NCBI RefSeq assembly: GCF_003947415.1
Contig: NZ_QHKL01000001.1
Span: 1,302,001-1,366,000 of the forward strand
DNA from: Amycolatopsis sp. WAC 01376
GTDB lineage: Bacteria > Actinomycetota > Actinomycetes > Mycobacteriales > Pseudonocardiaceae
Direction: 5' to 3'
DNA: 64,000 nucleotides
Position 1 is the first letter of the stretch, and each line of letters opens with the position of its first letter. The notes beneath the pieces are model-generated. The model was given only the letters and a program-made list of their open reading frames with translations. It searched no databases and had not been told where the DNA came from. Shown piece after piece: positions 1 to 9,156 of this stretch. Both the position numbers and the translations under genes were made by a program.

Positions 1-897
1 TTCGCGGCCGCGGCGGCGCGTGTCGAGCAGGCCTGCCGCGCGCATCGCGGTCAGATGCCGCGAGACCGTCGGCGCGGAGAAGCCCAGCCTGTGCGCCAGT
101 TCGGTGGTGCTCGCGGGTTCGTTGAGCGTCGTCAGCAAGGCGGCCTTCGTCCGGCCGAGCACTCCCGCGAGCGCGTCGGGCGGGCGTTCGGGATCCGACC
201 AGAGTTCCCCCACCCCGCGCGCCGGGTACAGCAGCGAAGGCTGCCACGGCTCCATCGTGATCACCCCGACCGAAGGCCACGCGAAAACACCAGGGATCAG
301 CAGCAATCCGCGTCTGTCGAGGTGGACGCGGCCGCGTTCCTTCATCTCGATCACCAGGACGTCGTCGACGAGCCGCACACGCGGATGGATGTCCTCGAAT
401 ACCAGCGCGATCCCGCCGGCGGCCAGTCGTCGCGAGCGCTCCTCGATGTCGGCGACGAGGAAGCGGCGCATCCGCGGCCAGTGCGGTTCGACCAGTTCGG
501 TCCAGGCGATCTCCATCTGGTTCGCCAGCAGATCCCTTGCCTCGACGGGATCTTCCGGTAGCTCGCTCAGGTCCGCGTCTACTTTGGACAGTTCATGGGC
601 GACCTGCTCCGGTGGTGTGCGGCGGATTTCGGCGAGCTGGGCGGACGCGGTGGTCTCCGGCCCGCTCGGCGGCGGGCTGAGGAAGTCGGTGATGTAGTGC
701 CGCGCGCTCATCACCTTGGCGAAGCCGTCGATGGGGAGATCCGGCAGTTTCGCGGCCGCCTCGCGCAGCCACGGCAGATGACTGGGATGGCCGCGCCTTC
801 CGAGCAGGGTCTGCATCGCGCCCATGGTCTCGTCGAGCGGGGAGATGCCGAAGCGGACGCGGTTGGCGCTCTCGGCGGTCAGGACCAGCTCGATCAT
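1..897 (-). CDS. ArsR-type winged-helix regulator (partial, runs off window start)
   Basis: 299 codons are open from an ATG at 897 to the window edge, so the C-terminus is missing. The first ~200 residues resemble the ligand/dimer domain of actinobacterial DUF5937-type regulators. The visible end is a winged helix-turn-helix: residues near 265-295 read LNEPASTTELAHRLGFSAP followed by TVSRHLTAMRAAGLL, the ArsR/MarR recognition-helix pattern. The start is supported by TAGCCT six bases upstream, a leaderless-type -10 box. That box lies inside a palindrome shared with the divergent MFS gene, which suggests autoregulation and control of the transporter. Family assignment is from sequence pattern; the ligand is unknown. 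Confidence 0.8.
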   Translation of the reverse strand, partial: MIELVLTAESANRVRFGISPLDETMGAMQTLLGRRGHPSHLPWLREAAAKLPDLPIDGFAKVMSARHYITDFLSPPPSGPETTASAQLAEIRRTPPEQVAHELSKVDADLSELPEDPVEARDLLANQMEIAWTELVEPHWPRMRRFLVADIEERSRRLAAGGIALVFEDIHPRVRLVDDVLVIEMKERGRVHLDRRGLLLIPGVFAWPSVGVITMEPWQPSLLYPARGVGELWSDPERPPDALAGVLGRTKAALLTTLNEPASTTELAHRLGFSAPTVSRHLTAMRAAGLLDTRRRGRE

Positions 898-900
898 CGG

Positions 901-918
901 ATTAGGCTATGGCCTAAT
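901..918. promoter_or_regulatory. Palindromic operator between regulator and MFS gene
   Basis: ATTAGGCTATGGCCTAAT has two 7-bp arms (ATTAGGC/GCCTAAT) around a 4-bp spacer. On the minus strand it contains the TAGCCT -10 box of the regulator, six bases from its ATG. On the plus strand it lies about 40 bp before the MFS start. A dimeric winged-helix repressor bound here would block its own promoter and could control the exporter. The site is seen directly; its binder is inferred. Confidence 0.7.
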
Positions 919-958
919 CAATGGTTCTCGCCAGGTTGGGTTCGGCAGTGTTCGCGGC

Positions 959-2101
959 ATGACGTTGCTGCGTAATTCCGGGTATTGGCGCTGGTCGGCG
1001 GGGGTCCAGCTGAACCGGCTGCCCGCCATGATGGCGCCGCTGGCCTTCACCGTGCTGACCACCGCGACGACCGGTTCGTACCGGCTCGGCGGGATCATGA
1101 TGGCCGTTTTCGTCGCCGCCGAGATGGTCGGCGCCGTGCCGACCGGGCGGCTGCTCGACCGCGTCGGACCCGCACGCGGTCTCGTCGTGCTGCTTCCGCT
1201 GGTCGCCGCGGGGCTGTTCCTGCTGGCCGCGGTCGCCTCCGCCGGCGCCCCGGACCTGGTGCTGCTCGCGCTGGCGATCCCGCCGGGGCTGGTCGCGGGC
1301 GGGTTGAACGGCGGTTTCCGGACGCTGCTCGCCGGGACGGTGACCGAAGAAGAACTGCCGAGGGCCGTTTCGGTCGACGCGATGATCCTCGAAGGCGTCA
1401 TCGTCGGCGGGCCGCTGCTGGTGGCGCTCCTGGCGACGTCCGGCCCGGCCGTCCCGGTGCTCGCGATGGCCGTCGGCGGGCTGCTCGCGGCCCTGCTCGT
1501 GCCCCGGCGCACGGTCACCCGTGATCCACAAAGGACAGTCGAGCGCCAGGCGATCCCGGTCGCCGCTTGCGTGCCATGGCTGGCGGGGTTGTTCACCGTC
1601 GGGCTCCTGTTGTCGACCATCGAGGTCGGCCTGCTGCCGCTCGTCCAGCGCCTCGGCGCACCCGATTCGGCGACGGCGATCGTCATCGTGGTGCTCTGCG
1701 CCGCCAGCCTGACCGGGAGTGCGCTGTACGCGGCGCGGGGCAAGCTCGGCGATCCGAGGCTGTTCCTTGCCGGTTTCGTGCTCGGCGGGATCGTGGTTTC
1801 GGCGGGCTTCGGCTGGGCCGGGCTGCTCGGCGGGGTCGCACTGATCGGGCTCTGCACCGGTCCGCTGATGGCCGTCTCGTCGGTCAACCTGCAGAAACTG
1901 CTGCCCGAACGCCGCCGGTCGGAAGGCTTCTCGCTGGCCTTCACCGTGCAGGCGTCGGGGTTCGGGCTGGGCTCGCTGGCGATCGGGGTGCTGCCGGTGT
2001 GGCTGGCCCCGCTTCCCGGTGTCCTTGCGGCCCTCGTCTCCTGTGCGATGCTGGTGGCACGCCCCAGGCGAGCTATTGGCACGCCGTCAGTAACGTCGTA
2101 G
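959..2101 (+). CDS. MFS transporter (putative efflux permease)
   Basis: 380 residues with about 12 hydrophobic helices and a GRLLDRVGPARG loop (near residues 62-73) corresponding to the MFS motif-A loop between helices 2 and 3. The start ATG at 959 follows the operator and gives a protein of normal MFS length; earlier in-frame starts would run back into the divergent regulator. No clear Shine-Dalgarno is visible. The divergent ArsR-type regulator and shared operator make it a likely regulated exporter of a toxic or signal compound. The substrate cannot be told from sequence. Confidence 0.85.
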   Translation: MTLLRNSGYWRWSAGVQLNRLPAMMAPLAFTVLTTATTGSYRLGGIMMAVFVAAEMVGAVPTGRLLDRVGPARGLVVLLPLVAAGLFLLAAVASAGAPDLVLLALAIPPGLVAGGLNGGFRTLLAGTVTEEELPRAVSVDAMILEGVIVGGPLLVALLATSGPAVPVLAMAVGGLLAALLVPRRTVTRDPQRTVERQAIPVAACVPWLAGLFTVGLLLSTIEVGLLPLVQRLGAPDSATAIVIVVLCAASLTGSALYAARGKLGDPRLFLAGFVLGGIVVSAGFGWAGLLGGVALIGLCTGPLMAVSSVNLQKLLPERRRSEGFSLAFTVQASGFGLGSLAIGVLPVWLAPLPGVLAALVSCAMLVARPRRAIGTPSVTS

Positions 2102-2134
2102 CCTGGGCTTTGAGCCGAGACACGGGAGAAGTCG

Positions 2135-3637
2135 ATGACCGCAGTCCAGCCGAAGCCGACCGCGCACAGCGTGGGGGAGACCTTCGATTCCCTCAGCCCG
2201 GCGACCGACGAGGTCGTCGGCACCTATCCGGTGCACAGCAAGGAGGACGTCCGCGCCGCCATCGCCCGCGCGAGGGACGCCGCCGAATGGTGGGCCGGGC
2301 TCGGCTTCGACGGTCGCGCCGAGCGGCTGCGCCGCTGGAAGGGCGTCATCACCCGGCGTCTGCCGCAGCTGTGCCAGGTCGTCCGCGACGAGACCGGCAA
2401 GCCGATCGCCGACGCGCAGCTGGAGAGCGTCCTCGCCATCGAGCACATCGCGTGGGCGGGCAAGCACGCGCGCAAGATCCTCGGCAAGCAGCGTCGCGCG
2501 GCCGGGCTGATGATGTCGAACCAGGCGGCGACGGTCGAGTACCAGCCGCTCGGCGTCGTGGGCGTGATCGGCCCTTGGAACTACCCGGTGTTCACGCCGC
2601 TCGGCTCCATCGCGTACGCCCTCGCCGCCGGCAACGCCGTCGTCTTCAAGCCGAGCGAGTACACGCCCGGCGTCGGGAAATGGCTGGTCGACGCCTTCAC
2701 CGAGGTCGTCCCGGAATGGCCGGTGCTGCAGCTGATCACCGGCTTCGGCGAGACCGGCGCTTCGCTCGTCAGCGGAGGCGTCGACAAGATCGCCTTCACC
2801 GGTTCGACCGGCACGGGCAAGAAGATCATGGCCGCGGCCGCCGACACGCTGACCCCGGTGATCATCGAGGCGGGCGGCAAGGACGCGGTCCTGGTCGACG
2901 CGGACGCCGACCTCGAGGCCGCCGCCGACGCGACCGTCTGGGGCGCGTTCTCCAACTCGGGTCAGACCTGCATCGGTGTCGAGCGCGTGTACGTCCACGA
3001 GCGCGTGCACGACGAGTTCGTCGCGAAGGTCGTCGAGAAGTCGAAGGACGTGCGGGCCGGTTCGGACGCGGCCGCGCAGTACGGCCCGGTGACGATGCCT
3101 TCGCAGCTCGCGGTGATCAAACGCCACATCGCGGACGCCATCGAACGCGGCGGCAAGGCGCTGGTCGGCGGCATCGACGCGGTCGGCGACCGTTACGTGC
3201 AGCCGACGGTGCTCGTCGACGTGCCGGAGGACTCCTCGGCGGTCAAGGAGGAGACGTTCGGCCCGACCGTCACCATCGCCAAGGTCCGCGACATGGACGA
3301 GGCCGTCGAGAAGGCCAACGACACGAAGTACGGCCTCGGTTCGACGGTGTTCTCGAAGTCGCGCGGCCTGGAACTGGCCGCCCGCCTGCGCACCGGCATG
3401 ACGTCGATCAACGCGCCGCTTTCCTTTGCCGGTATCGCTTCGCTGCCCTTCGGAGGCGTCGGCGACTCGGGCTTCGGCCGGATCCACGGCCCGGAAGGCC
3501 TGCGCGAATTCGCCCGGCCGAAGGCCGTCGCACGACAGCGCTTCACCGCGCCGATCGTGCTGACCTCGTTCTCCCGCAAGGAAAAGACCGACGCCCTGGT
3601 GGCGAAGCTGATCACCGTGCTGCACGGGAAACGCTGA
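2135..3637 (+). CDS. NAD(P)-dependent aldehyde dehydrogenase
   Basis: 500 residues, full length for the ALDH superfamily. Visible motifs are VGVIGPWNYPVFTPLG (N-terminal nucleotide-binding region), FTGSTGTGKKI, the general-base Glu in VIIEAGGKD (about residue 245) and the nucleophile Cys in SNSGQTCIGVERVYV (about residue 279). The usual LELGGK is IIEAGGK here. GGGAGAAG before the ATG is a good ribosome binding site. It is convergent with a GMC alcohol oxidase/dehydrogenase, so the two could act in sequence on an alcohol, as BetA/BetB do in betaine synthesis, but the substrate is not determined. Confidence 0.9.
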   Translation: MTAVQPKPTAHSVGETFDSLSPATDEVVGTYPVHSKEDVRAAIARARDAAEWWAGLGFDGRAERLRRWKGVITRRLPQLCQVVRDETGKPIADAQLESVLAIEHIAWAGKHARKILGKQRRAAGLMMSNQAATVEYQPLGVVGVIGPWNYPVFTPLGSIAYALAAGNAVVFKPSEYTPGVGKWLVDAFTEVVPEWPVLQLITGFGETGASLVSGGVDKIAFTGSTGTGKKIMAAAADTLTPVIIEAGGKDAVLVDADADLEAAADATVWGAFSNSGQTCIGVERVYVHERVHDEFVAKVVEKSKDVRAGSDAAAQYGPVTMPSQLAVIKRHIADAIERGGKALVGGIDAVGDRYVQPTVLVDVPEDSSAVKEETFGPTVTIAKVRDMDEAVEKANDTKYGLGSTVFSKSRGLELAARLRTGMTSINAPLSFAGIASLPFGGVGDSGFGRIHGPEGLREFARPKAVARQRFTAPIVLTSFSRKEKTDALVAKLITVLHGKR

Positions 3638-3661
3638 CCTGCCGCCTTGTCAACCCCCGCG

Positions 3662-3716
3662 TGCTAGGAACGGTCCTTTCCTTGCGAAATTTGCAAGGAA
3701 AGGACCGTTCCTAGCA
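3662..3716. repeat. Long hairpin, TTCCTTGC/GCAAGGAA family copy 1
   Basis: Two perfect 24-nt arms (3662-3685 and 3693-3716) flank the loop GAAATTT. It lies between two convergent genes, where it could end transcription from both sides. There is no long T-run after either arm. It shares the core TTCCTTGC, an AAATTT loop and GCAAGGAA with elements at 7371 and 19154. Confidence 0.85.
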
Positions 3717-3740
3717 TTTACGGAGGCGTGAAAGGGAAGG

Positions 3741-5321
3741 TCAAGCGCCCCGGATGAGGTCCGCGGCCTTCTCCGCCACCATGATCGTCGGCGCGTTCGT
3801 GTTCCCGCGCGGTACCACGGGCATCACCGACGCGTCCACCACTCGCAGCCCGTCCACCCCGCGCACCTTCAGCGACGGGTCGACGACGGCGTTCTCGCCC
3901 GTTCCCATCGAGCAGGTCCCGACGGGGTGGTACAGCGTCTGCGTCTTCTCGCGCACGTAGTCGGCCAGTTCGCTGTCGGTCAGGTCGTGGCGTTCCGGCA
4001 GGAACGGCTTGTCCAGGTACCGCGCGAGCGGACCGGACTTCCCGATCTCCACCAGTGCCCGCATCCCGGCCAGCATCTTCTCCATGTCCACGGACTCGGC
4101 GTAGTAAGCCGGATCGATTTCGGGCTTCCACAGGGGATTCGACGACTTCAACCGCAGCCGTCCCCGGCTCGCGACGTCCACCAGGGTCGCCGCCGACGTG
4201 AAGCCGGGCACCGTCGGCTCGCGCATTCCGTTGTCGTAGAACAACGTCGGCGCGACGTGGATCTGCATGTCCGGCGGTGAGACGCCGTCCGCGGCGGGGA
4301 AGAACGCGCCCGCCTCGCCGATGTTCGAGGCCAGCGGGCCGCGTTTGGTGAGCTGGTAGCGCACCAGGCCGCCCGGCGTCGCCGCGTCCACCAGGTCGGT
4401 GGTGCCGCGGGTCGACCAGATGATCCCGCAGGCGGGGTGGTCGTGCAGGTTTTCGCCGACACCGGGAAGCGCCGCCACGACGTCGATCCCGTGCTCCCGC
4501 AGGTGTTCCGCCGGGCCGACCCCGGAGAGCATCAGCAGCTGCGGCGAGTTCACCGCGCCACCGCTCAGCAGGACTTCGGCCGACGCGCGCACCGTCGTCT
4601 CGACGCCTTCGTCCAAATAGGACACACCGACGGCGCGGGTCCCTTCGAACACCACGCGCGTTGCTTGGGCGTTGGTCCGCACGGTGAGGTTCGGACGCGA
4701 CAACGCGGGCCGCAGGTACGCGTCGGCCGTCGACCAGCGGCGGCCCTTCTTGCAGGTCACCTGGTAGACGCCGGCGCCTTCCTGCGACTCGCCGTTGAAG
4801 TCGTCGGTGCGCTTGAGGCCCCAGGCGACCGCGGAATCCACCCAGGCGTGGGACAGCTCGTGGGTGAAGCGGCGGTCTTCGACGTTCAGTGGCCCGTCGG
4901 TGCCGTGCAGCGGCCCGCCGAGCCGCTGGTTGCCTTCCGCCCGTTTGAAGTACGGCAGGACGTCGTCGAAACCCCAGCCCTCGGCGCCGTGCCCGTCACG
5001 CCAGCCGTCGTAGTCCGCGCGGTTGCCGCGGATGTAGATCATCGCGTTGATCGAGGAACAGCCGCCGAGCGTCTTCCCGCGCGGCCAGTACAGCGTCTTG
5101 CCGGTGTGCTTCTGCTCGACCGTCTCGTAGTTCCAGTCCCACTTCGTCTTGAACAGACCGGGGAACGCCGCGGGAATGTGGATCTCGTCCGCGTCGTCCT
5201 CGCCGCCCGCTTCGAGCAGGAGCACCCGCGCTGACGGATCCTCACTCAGCCGGTTCGCCAGCACGCATCCCGCGCTGCCCGCGCCGACGATGACGTAGTC
5301 GAAGGAGTCCTGATCGGCCAC
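3741..5321 (-). CDS. GMC family FAD-dependent oxidoreductase
   Basis: 526 residues. FAD-binding starts at once: VIVGAGSAGCVLANRLSE near residues 10-27. GMC signature 1 is PRGKTLGGCSSINAMIYIRG and signature 2 is GGAVNSPQLLMLSGVGP. The C-terminal active site carries LYHPVGTCSMG (catalytic His) and PRGNTNAPTIMVAEKAADL. Length and motifs match choline dehydrogenase/alcohol oxidase-like members. The GTG start has AGGAGG five bases upstream. It is convergent with an aldehyde dehydrogenase that could take its product. Substrate is unassigned. Confidence 0.9.
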   Translation of the reverse strand: MADQDSFDYVIVGAGSAGCVLANRLSEDPSARVLLLEAGGEDDADEIHIPAAFPGLFKTKWDWNYETVEQKHTGKTLYWPRGKTLGGCSSINAMIYIRGNRADYDGWRDGHGAEGWGFDDVLPYFKRAEGNQRLGGPLHGTDGPLNVEDRRFTHELSHAWVDSAVAWGLKRTDDFNGESQEGAGVYQVTCKKGRRWSTADAYLRPALSRPNLTVRTNAQATRVVFEGTRAVGVSYLDEGVETTVRASAEVLLSGGAVNSPQLLMLSGVGPAEHLREHGIDVVAALPGVGENLHDHPACGIIWSTRGTTDLVDAATPGGLVRYQLTKRGPLASNIGEAGAFFPAADGVSPPDMQIHVAPTLFYDNGMREPTVPGFTSAATLVDVASRGRLRLKSSNPLWKPEIDPAYYAESVDMEKMLAGMRALVEIGKSGPLARYLDKPFLPERHDLTDSELADYVREKTQTLYHPVGTCSMGTGENAVVDPSLKVRGVDGLRVVDASVMPVVPRGNTNAPTIMVAEKAADLIRGA

Positions 5322-5425
5322 GGTGCCTCCTGCTGCTGCTCACCCGGTGTTGGCGTGCTGCCAATGGCCCATCTTGGCCCAGCGACGCGCTCCGAGCATC
5401 CCCCAGTCGAAGGACTGATGCGAGC

Positions 5426-6214
5426 TCAGTCGGAGTCGGGTGAAAAAGAAGCCACGCAGGGCCCGCCTTCGGCACTGTCGTCGGTCTCGATCCGCCCGGG
5501 CTGCCGGACCCCGTCGACCTCGCCCGCGAGGTGCAGGATCGTCTGCTCGGCCGTGGTCAGCAGGTCGGCCTTCTCGACGGTGTACCTGGCCTCGCCGTGG
5601 ATGATCTGCTGCACGCCGTCGCGGGTCGTGTCGGGCACCTTCTCGCACAGCACCGACAACGCCGCCGGGATGTCACGCGTGTTGATCGCGTCGACGAACT
5701 TGTTCCCCGCCTCTTCCCCGGTCTTGACGTCGGGCCGCGGCGACGGCTTCGTCTCGATGCCCGGCAGCGGCTCGGGCTCGCCGCCGACCTTGGCGTCACG
5801 CACGCACCAGCCGCCCTCGCCGGGGATCATCGCGATCCCGACGGTCTGACCCCCTGCGGTGAACGCGGCCGAGTACTCCTGCGCCGCACGCTGGTGCGCG
5901 GGCGTGCTCAACTGTGCGCCGTCGGAGACGGCCATGGTCTGCTCGAAGGTGTAGGACCGCTTCGAGCGGATCGGGCACCAGAGCTGACTGACGCGGTCTT
6001 CGGCGACGCCGTTCACGAACGACTGGCTCAGCTGCTCCGGCGTCGCGCGCGAGGTCGTGTCCGCCTTGGCCTTGAAGAACCCCGGCGAGACGAAGCCGGT
6101 GAACGCGACACCGCCCGCGATCAGGACGAAGACCAGCACGAGAGTGATCCAGAGCCAGGCCTTCGACTTCTTCGGCGGCGGGTTGTACCCGTACTGCGGT
6201 TGCCCGTAGGTCAT
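5426..6214 (-). CDS. Single-pass membrane protein with extracellular domain, PQ-rich N-terminus
   Basis: 262 residues: a short Pro/Gln/Tyr-rich cytoplasmic tail (MTYGQPQYGYNPPPKK), one transmembrane helix at about 20-45, then an extracellular domain of ~210 residues with several Cys residues. The ATG at 6214 has TACGGT six bases upstream, a leaderless-type promoter. The gene at 15162-15950 has the same length and plan, including the segment TGFVxPGF after the membrane helix, so the two are distant paralogues. No enzyme motif is visible. It is divergent from purS. Confidence 0.7.
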   Translation of the reverse strand: MTYGQPQYGYNPPPKKSKAWLWITLVLVFVLIAGGVAFTGFVSPGFFKAKADTTSRATPEQLSQSFVNGVAEDRVSQLWCPIRSKRSYTFEQTMAVSDGAQLSTPAHQRAAQEYSAAFTAGGQTVGIAMIPGEGGWCVRDAKVGGEPEPLPGIETKPSPRPDVKTGEEAGNKFVDAINTRDIPAALSVLCEKVPDTTRDGVQQIIHGEARYTVEKADLLTTAEQTILHLAGEVDGVRQPGRIETDDSAEGGPCVASFSPDSD

Positions 6215-6280
6215 GCGGCAACCGTAGTGAAGTAGGCTCGGGCGGTACCCACGACCTGCGTGAATAAGGAGCAGCCTGCC

Positions 6281-6520
6281 GTGGCCCGAGTCGTTGTCGA
6301 CGTCATGCCCAAGCCCGAAATCCTCGACCCGCAGGGGCAGGCCGCGCTCGGCGCCGCCGGTCGTCTCGGCTTCACCGGGATCACCGAGATCCGTCAGGGC
6401 AAGCACTTCGAGATCGAGGTCGACGACTCCGTCGACGACGCGACGCTCGAAAAGATCGCCGAAGGATTCCTCGCGAACCCGGTCATCGAGCAGTGGACCA
6501 TCAAGCGGGTGGAAGCGTGA
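6281..6520 (+). CDS. purS: Phosphoribosylformylglycinamidine synthase subunit PurS
   Basis: 79 residues, the usual PurS size. The start [20 protein letters not shown] and the later [10 protein letters not shown] are PurS hallmarks. The GTG at 6281 is chosen because AAGGAG lies at 6266-6271; an upstream ATG at 6260 would put the ribosome binding site inside the gene. PurS bridges PurQ and PurL in the FGAM synthase complex of purine synthesis. Its stop overlaps the purQ start (GTGA), so the two are translationally coupled; purL is a separate gene 3.6 kb downstream. Confidence 0.93.
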   Translation: MARVVVDVMPKPEILDPQGQAALGAAGRLGFTGITEIRQGKHFEIEVDDSVDDATLEKIAEGFLANPVIEQWTIKRVEA

Positions 6521-7206
6521 GCGCCCGCATCGGGGTCATCACCTTCCCCGGCACGCTCGACGACGGTGACGCGGCCCGCGCCGTCCGCTACGCCGACGCC
6601 GAGGCCGTGCCCCTGTGGCACGCGGACGAAGACCTGAAGGGCGTCGACGCCGTCGTCGTCCCCGGTGGCTTCTCCTACGGCGACTACCTGCGCGCCGGCG
6701 TCATCGCCCGCTTCGCGCCGGTGATGTCTTCGGTGATCGAGGCCGCCCACAAGGGCATGCCGGTGCTGGGCATCTGCAACGGCTTCCAGATCCTGTGCGA
6801 GGCCGGGCTGCTGCCGGGCGCGATGATCCGCAACGCGGGCCTGCACTTCATCTGCCGTGACCAGTGGCTGCGCGTCGAGAACAACGACACCGCGTGGACC
6901 ACCCGGTACGACAAAGACGCCGAGATCCTCATCCCGATGAAGAACATCGACGGCTGCTTCGTCGCCGAGCAGGCCACCCTCGACGAGCTGGAGGGTGAGG
7001 GCCGCGTGGTGTTCCGCTACGTCGGCGGCAACCCGAACGGCTCGCGCAACGACATCGCCGGGATCCGCAGCGAGAACGGCCGCGTCGTCGGGCTCATGCC
7101 GCATCCGGAGCACGCCATCGACGCCCTCACCGGGCCTTCCGACGACGGACTCGGCATGTTCTACAGCGCCGTGGACGCTCTATCTGTGTCTTTGGTCGCG
7201 CGCTGA
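6517..7206 (+). CDS. purQ: Phosphoribosylformylglycinamidine synthase subunit PurQ (glutaminase)
   Basis: 229 residues, a class I glutamine amidotransferase supplying ammonia to PurL. The nucleophile Cys is about residue 87 in [12 protein letters not shown], and the His/Glu pair is in [11 protein letters not shown] near residues 193-203. [16 protein letters not shown] is the conserved PurQ strand. The GTG start overlaps the purS stop by four bases. A mixed inverted-repeat region follows the stop. Confidence 0.95.
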   Translation: MSARIGVITFPGTLDDGDAARAVRYADAEAVPLWHADEDLKGVDAVVVPGGFSYGDYLRAGVIARFAPVMSSVIEAAHKGMPVLGICNGFQILCEAGLLPGAMIRNAGLHFICRDQWLRVENNDTAWTTRYDKDAEILIPMKNIDGCFVAEQATLDELEGEGRVVFRYVGGNPNGSRNDIAGIRSENGRVVGLMPHPEHAIDALTGPSDDGLGMFYSAVDALSVSLVAR

Positions 7207-7283
7207 CGTGAACCCGCCGAAGGGGCGCCGTTTCGTACTCAGCTCACGTTGAGTGCGGAGGCGCCCCTTCATCGTGTTCACGT
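7206..7283. repeat. Interrupted inverted repeat after purQ
   Basis: ACGTGAAC (7206-7213) pairs with GTTCACGT (7276-7283), and inside it GAAGGGGCGCC pairs with GGCGCCCCTTC, with a further ACTCA/TGAGT stem in the middle. It begins at the last base of the purQ stop codon and probably caps that transcript. The remaining gap holds a GTCTCC/GGAGAC hairpin with an inner GGGCGC/GCGCCC stem at 7319-7352; I see no gene in 7207-7428. Confidence 0.6.
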
Positions 7284-7370
7284 GGGCCTTCGGCCCGAAA
7301 GAGGGCGCGCGACGTGAAGTCTCCGTCGGGCGCGGGGCGCCCTTGGGGAGACGCGTTTCCACCTGACCGC

Positions 7371-7427
7371 ACGCTATGAACGGACCGTTCCTTGCAAAAT
7401 TTGCAAGGAACGGTCCGTTCATAGCGT
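7371..7427. repeat. Long hairpin, TTCCTTGC/GCAAGGAA family copy 2
   Basis: Perfect 25-nt arms (7371-7395, 7403-7427) around AAAATTT. It ends one base before the stop codon of the minus-strand ABC gene at 7429 and faces purQ, so it sits at a convergent gene junction. Core and loop match the elements at 3662 and 19154, while the outer arm bases differ in a paired way. Confidence 0.85.
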
Positions 7428-7428
7428 T

Positions 7429-9156
7429 TCAGGAGGCGGCGGCCACCAGGGCGGCGTAGGGCCCACCGGCGGCGAGCAGTTCAGCGTGCGAGCCCAGCTC
7501 GGTCACCCGGCCGCCCTCGATGACCGCGACCCGGTCCGCCGCGGCCGCCGTGTGCAGCCGGTGCGCGATCGCGATCACCGTGCGTCCTTCGAGCACCGCG
7601 CTCAGCGATCGCTCCAGCTCCCGCGCCGAACCTGTGTCCAGCAGCGATGTCGCCTCGTCCAGCACCAGTGTGTGCGGGTCGGCCAGCACCACCCGCGCCA
7701 GCGCCAGCTGCTGCGCCAGCGCCGCCGGGACGGCGACCGCCCCGGCGCCGACCTTCGTGTCCAGTCCGTCCGGCAGGCCCGCCACCCACTCCGAAGCCCC
7801 GACCGAGGCCAGCGCGGCCAGCAGCCGGTCGTCGGACCAGTCCCCGGCGGGCAGCGTGAGGTTGTCCCGCAGCGTCCCCGCGAACACGTGCTGCTCCTGG
7901 GTCAGCAGCAGGACCTCGCCGCGCAGGACGTCGTCCGGCAGCGTCGACACCTCGGCGCCGCCGACCCGTACGGAACCCGACGTCGGCGCCGACATCCCGG
8001 CCAGCAGCCGTCCCAGGGTCGACTTGCCCGCACCGGACGGCCCGACGATCGCCAGCCGTTCACCGGCGGGCACCCGCAGGTCGATCCCGTGCAGCACTTC
8101 GCGGTCCGCGTTGTAGCCGAAGCGCACGTCGCGCACCTCGATGTCCTGGCCGCGCGGCGTCTCCGAAGCCGTCTCCGAAGACGGAGCGGGCCGCACGCCC
8201 AGCAGCCGCCGCAGCGAGGCCCCGGCGACCTGCATGTCCGCGAGCCAGAACAGCGCCTCGTTCAGCGGACCGGTCATGACCTGCGAGTACAGCAGCATCG
8301 CGGTGATCGTGCCGAGCCCTTCCCAGCCGTTCGAATAGGCGAGCAGGCCCAGCCCGAGCATCACCGGCACCGGCAGCACGTAGCTGATCTCCAGCGACGG
8401 GATCCACCGCATCTGCAGCGCCCGGATCTTGCGCTCGCCCAGCATCGACGCGTCGAGCCCGTCGTGCCCGGACCGGATCCGGCGGCCGGTCAGGTTCAGC
8501 GCCTCGGCCGTCCGCGCGCCCTCCGCGGTCTCGTGCGTGGTGGACTGGAGTTCGGACCACTTGTCCAGCATCCGCCGCATCACGTCCGGGATCCGGCGCT
8601 GGTACCAGATGTTCACCGGCACCAGCAGCGGCAACGCCACCAGCAGGCCCAGCGCCAGGAACGGCGACGTGAGCACCATCGCCACCACGGTGAACACCAC
8701 CGTGACGGCGGCGATCAGGATCTCCGGCGCGCCGAACCGCACCGCGTGGTCGATGCGGCTGACGTCGGTGGTCGCCCGGCTGAGCAGGTCACCGGTGCCC
8801 GCGGCCTCGACCGTCCCGAGCGGCAGGTTCAGCGCGTTCCCGACGAACTCCTCGCGGTTCTTCGCCAGGATCCGCTCGCCGAACACCCGCGCGCGGAGCC
8901 GGGCCAGACCCTTGAACCACGCCTGTGCGCCCAGCACCACTACGAACGCGACCGCGAGCCAGGTGATCGTGGTGGTCGTCGTGCCTCCGACGACCTCGTC
9001 CACCAGCACGCCCAGCAGCCGCGGCCCGGCCAGCCCGATCGCGGTCGCGACGCAGAACAGGCCGAGCATCACGGAGAACTCGCGCTTGTTGTCCCGCGCG
9101 GTCTCCTTGATCCATCGTCGAACGTCTTTCTTGTCTGCCAAAGGCAGCTTTTTCAT
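7429..9156 (-). CDS. ABC exporter half-transporter, subunit with intact Walker A and degenerate signature
   Basis: 575 residues: six-helix exporter membrane domain (to about residue 310), then an ATPase domain with Walker A GPSGAGKST, Q-loop LLLTQEQHVF, Walker B HTLVLDEATSLLD and switch His in IAIAHRL. The ABC signature that should read LSGGQ is replaced by AGAVAVPAALAQQLALAR. The ATG at 9156 overlaps the stop of the upstream ABC gene (ATGA), which fixes the start and shows coupling. With its partner it should form a heterodimer with one catalytic ATP site. Substrate unknown; multidrug or lipid export is typical of the family. Confidence 0.88.
   Translation of the reverse strand: MKKLPLADKKDVRRWIKETARDNKREFSVMLGLFCVATAIGLAGPRLLGVLVDEVVGGTTTTTITWLAVAFVVVLGAQAWFKGLARLRARVFGERILAKNREEFVGNALNLPLGTVEAAGTGDLLSRATTDVSRIDHAVRFGAPEILIAAVTVVFTVVAMVLTSPFLALGLLVALPLLVPVNIWYQRRIPDVMRRMLDKWSELQSTTHETAEGARTAEALNLTGRRIRSGHDGLDASMLGERKIRALQMRWIPSLEISYVLPVPVMLGLGLLAYSNGWEGLGTITAMLLYSQVMTGPLNEALFWLADMQVAGASLRRLLGVRPAPSSETASETPRGQDIEVRDVRFGYNADREVLHGIDLRVPAGERLAIVGPSGAGKSTLGRLLAGMSAPTSGSVRVGGAEVSTLPDDVLRGEVLLLTQEQHVFAGTLRDNLTLPAGDWSDDRLLAALASVGASEWVAGLPDGLDTKVGAGAVAVPAALAQQLALARVVLADPHTLVLDEATSLLDTGSARELERSLSAVLEGRTVIAIAHRLHTAAAADRVAVIEGGRVTELGSHAELLAAGGPYAALVAAAS

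Noticed and set aside
1567..3714. 715-codon plus-strand open frame across the MFS and aldehyde dehydrogenase genes
   Set aside because: It is rich in Arg and Gly with no domain motif and overlaps two clear genes in another frame; long antisense and off-frame openings are normal in GC-rich DNA.
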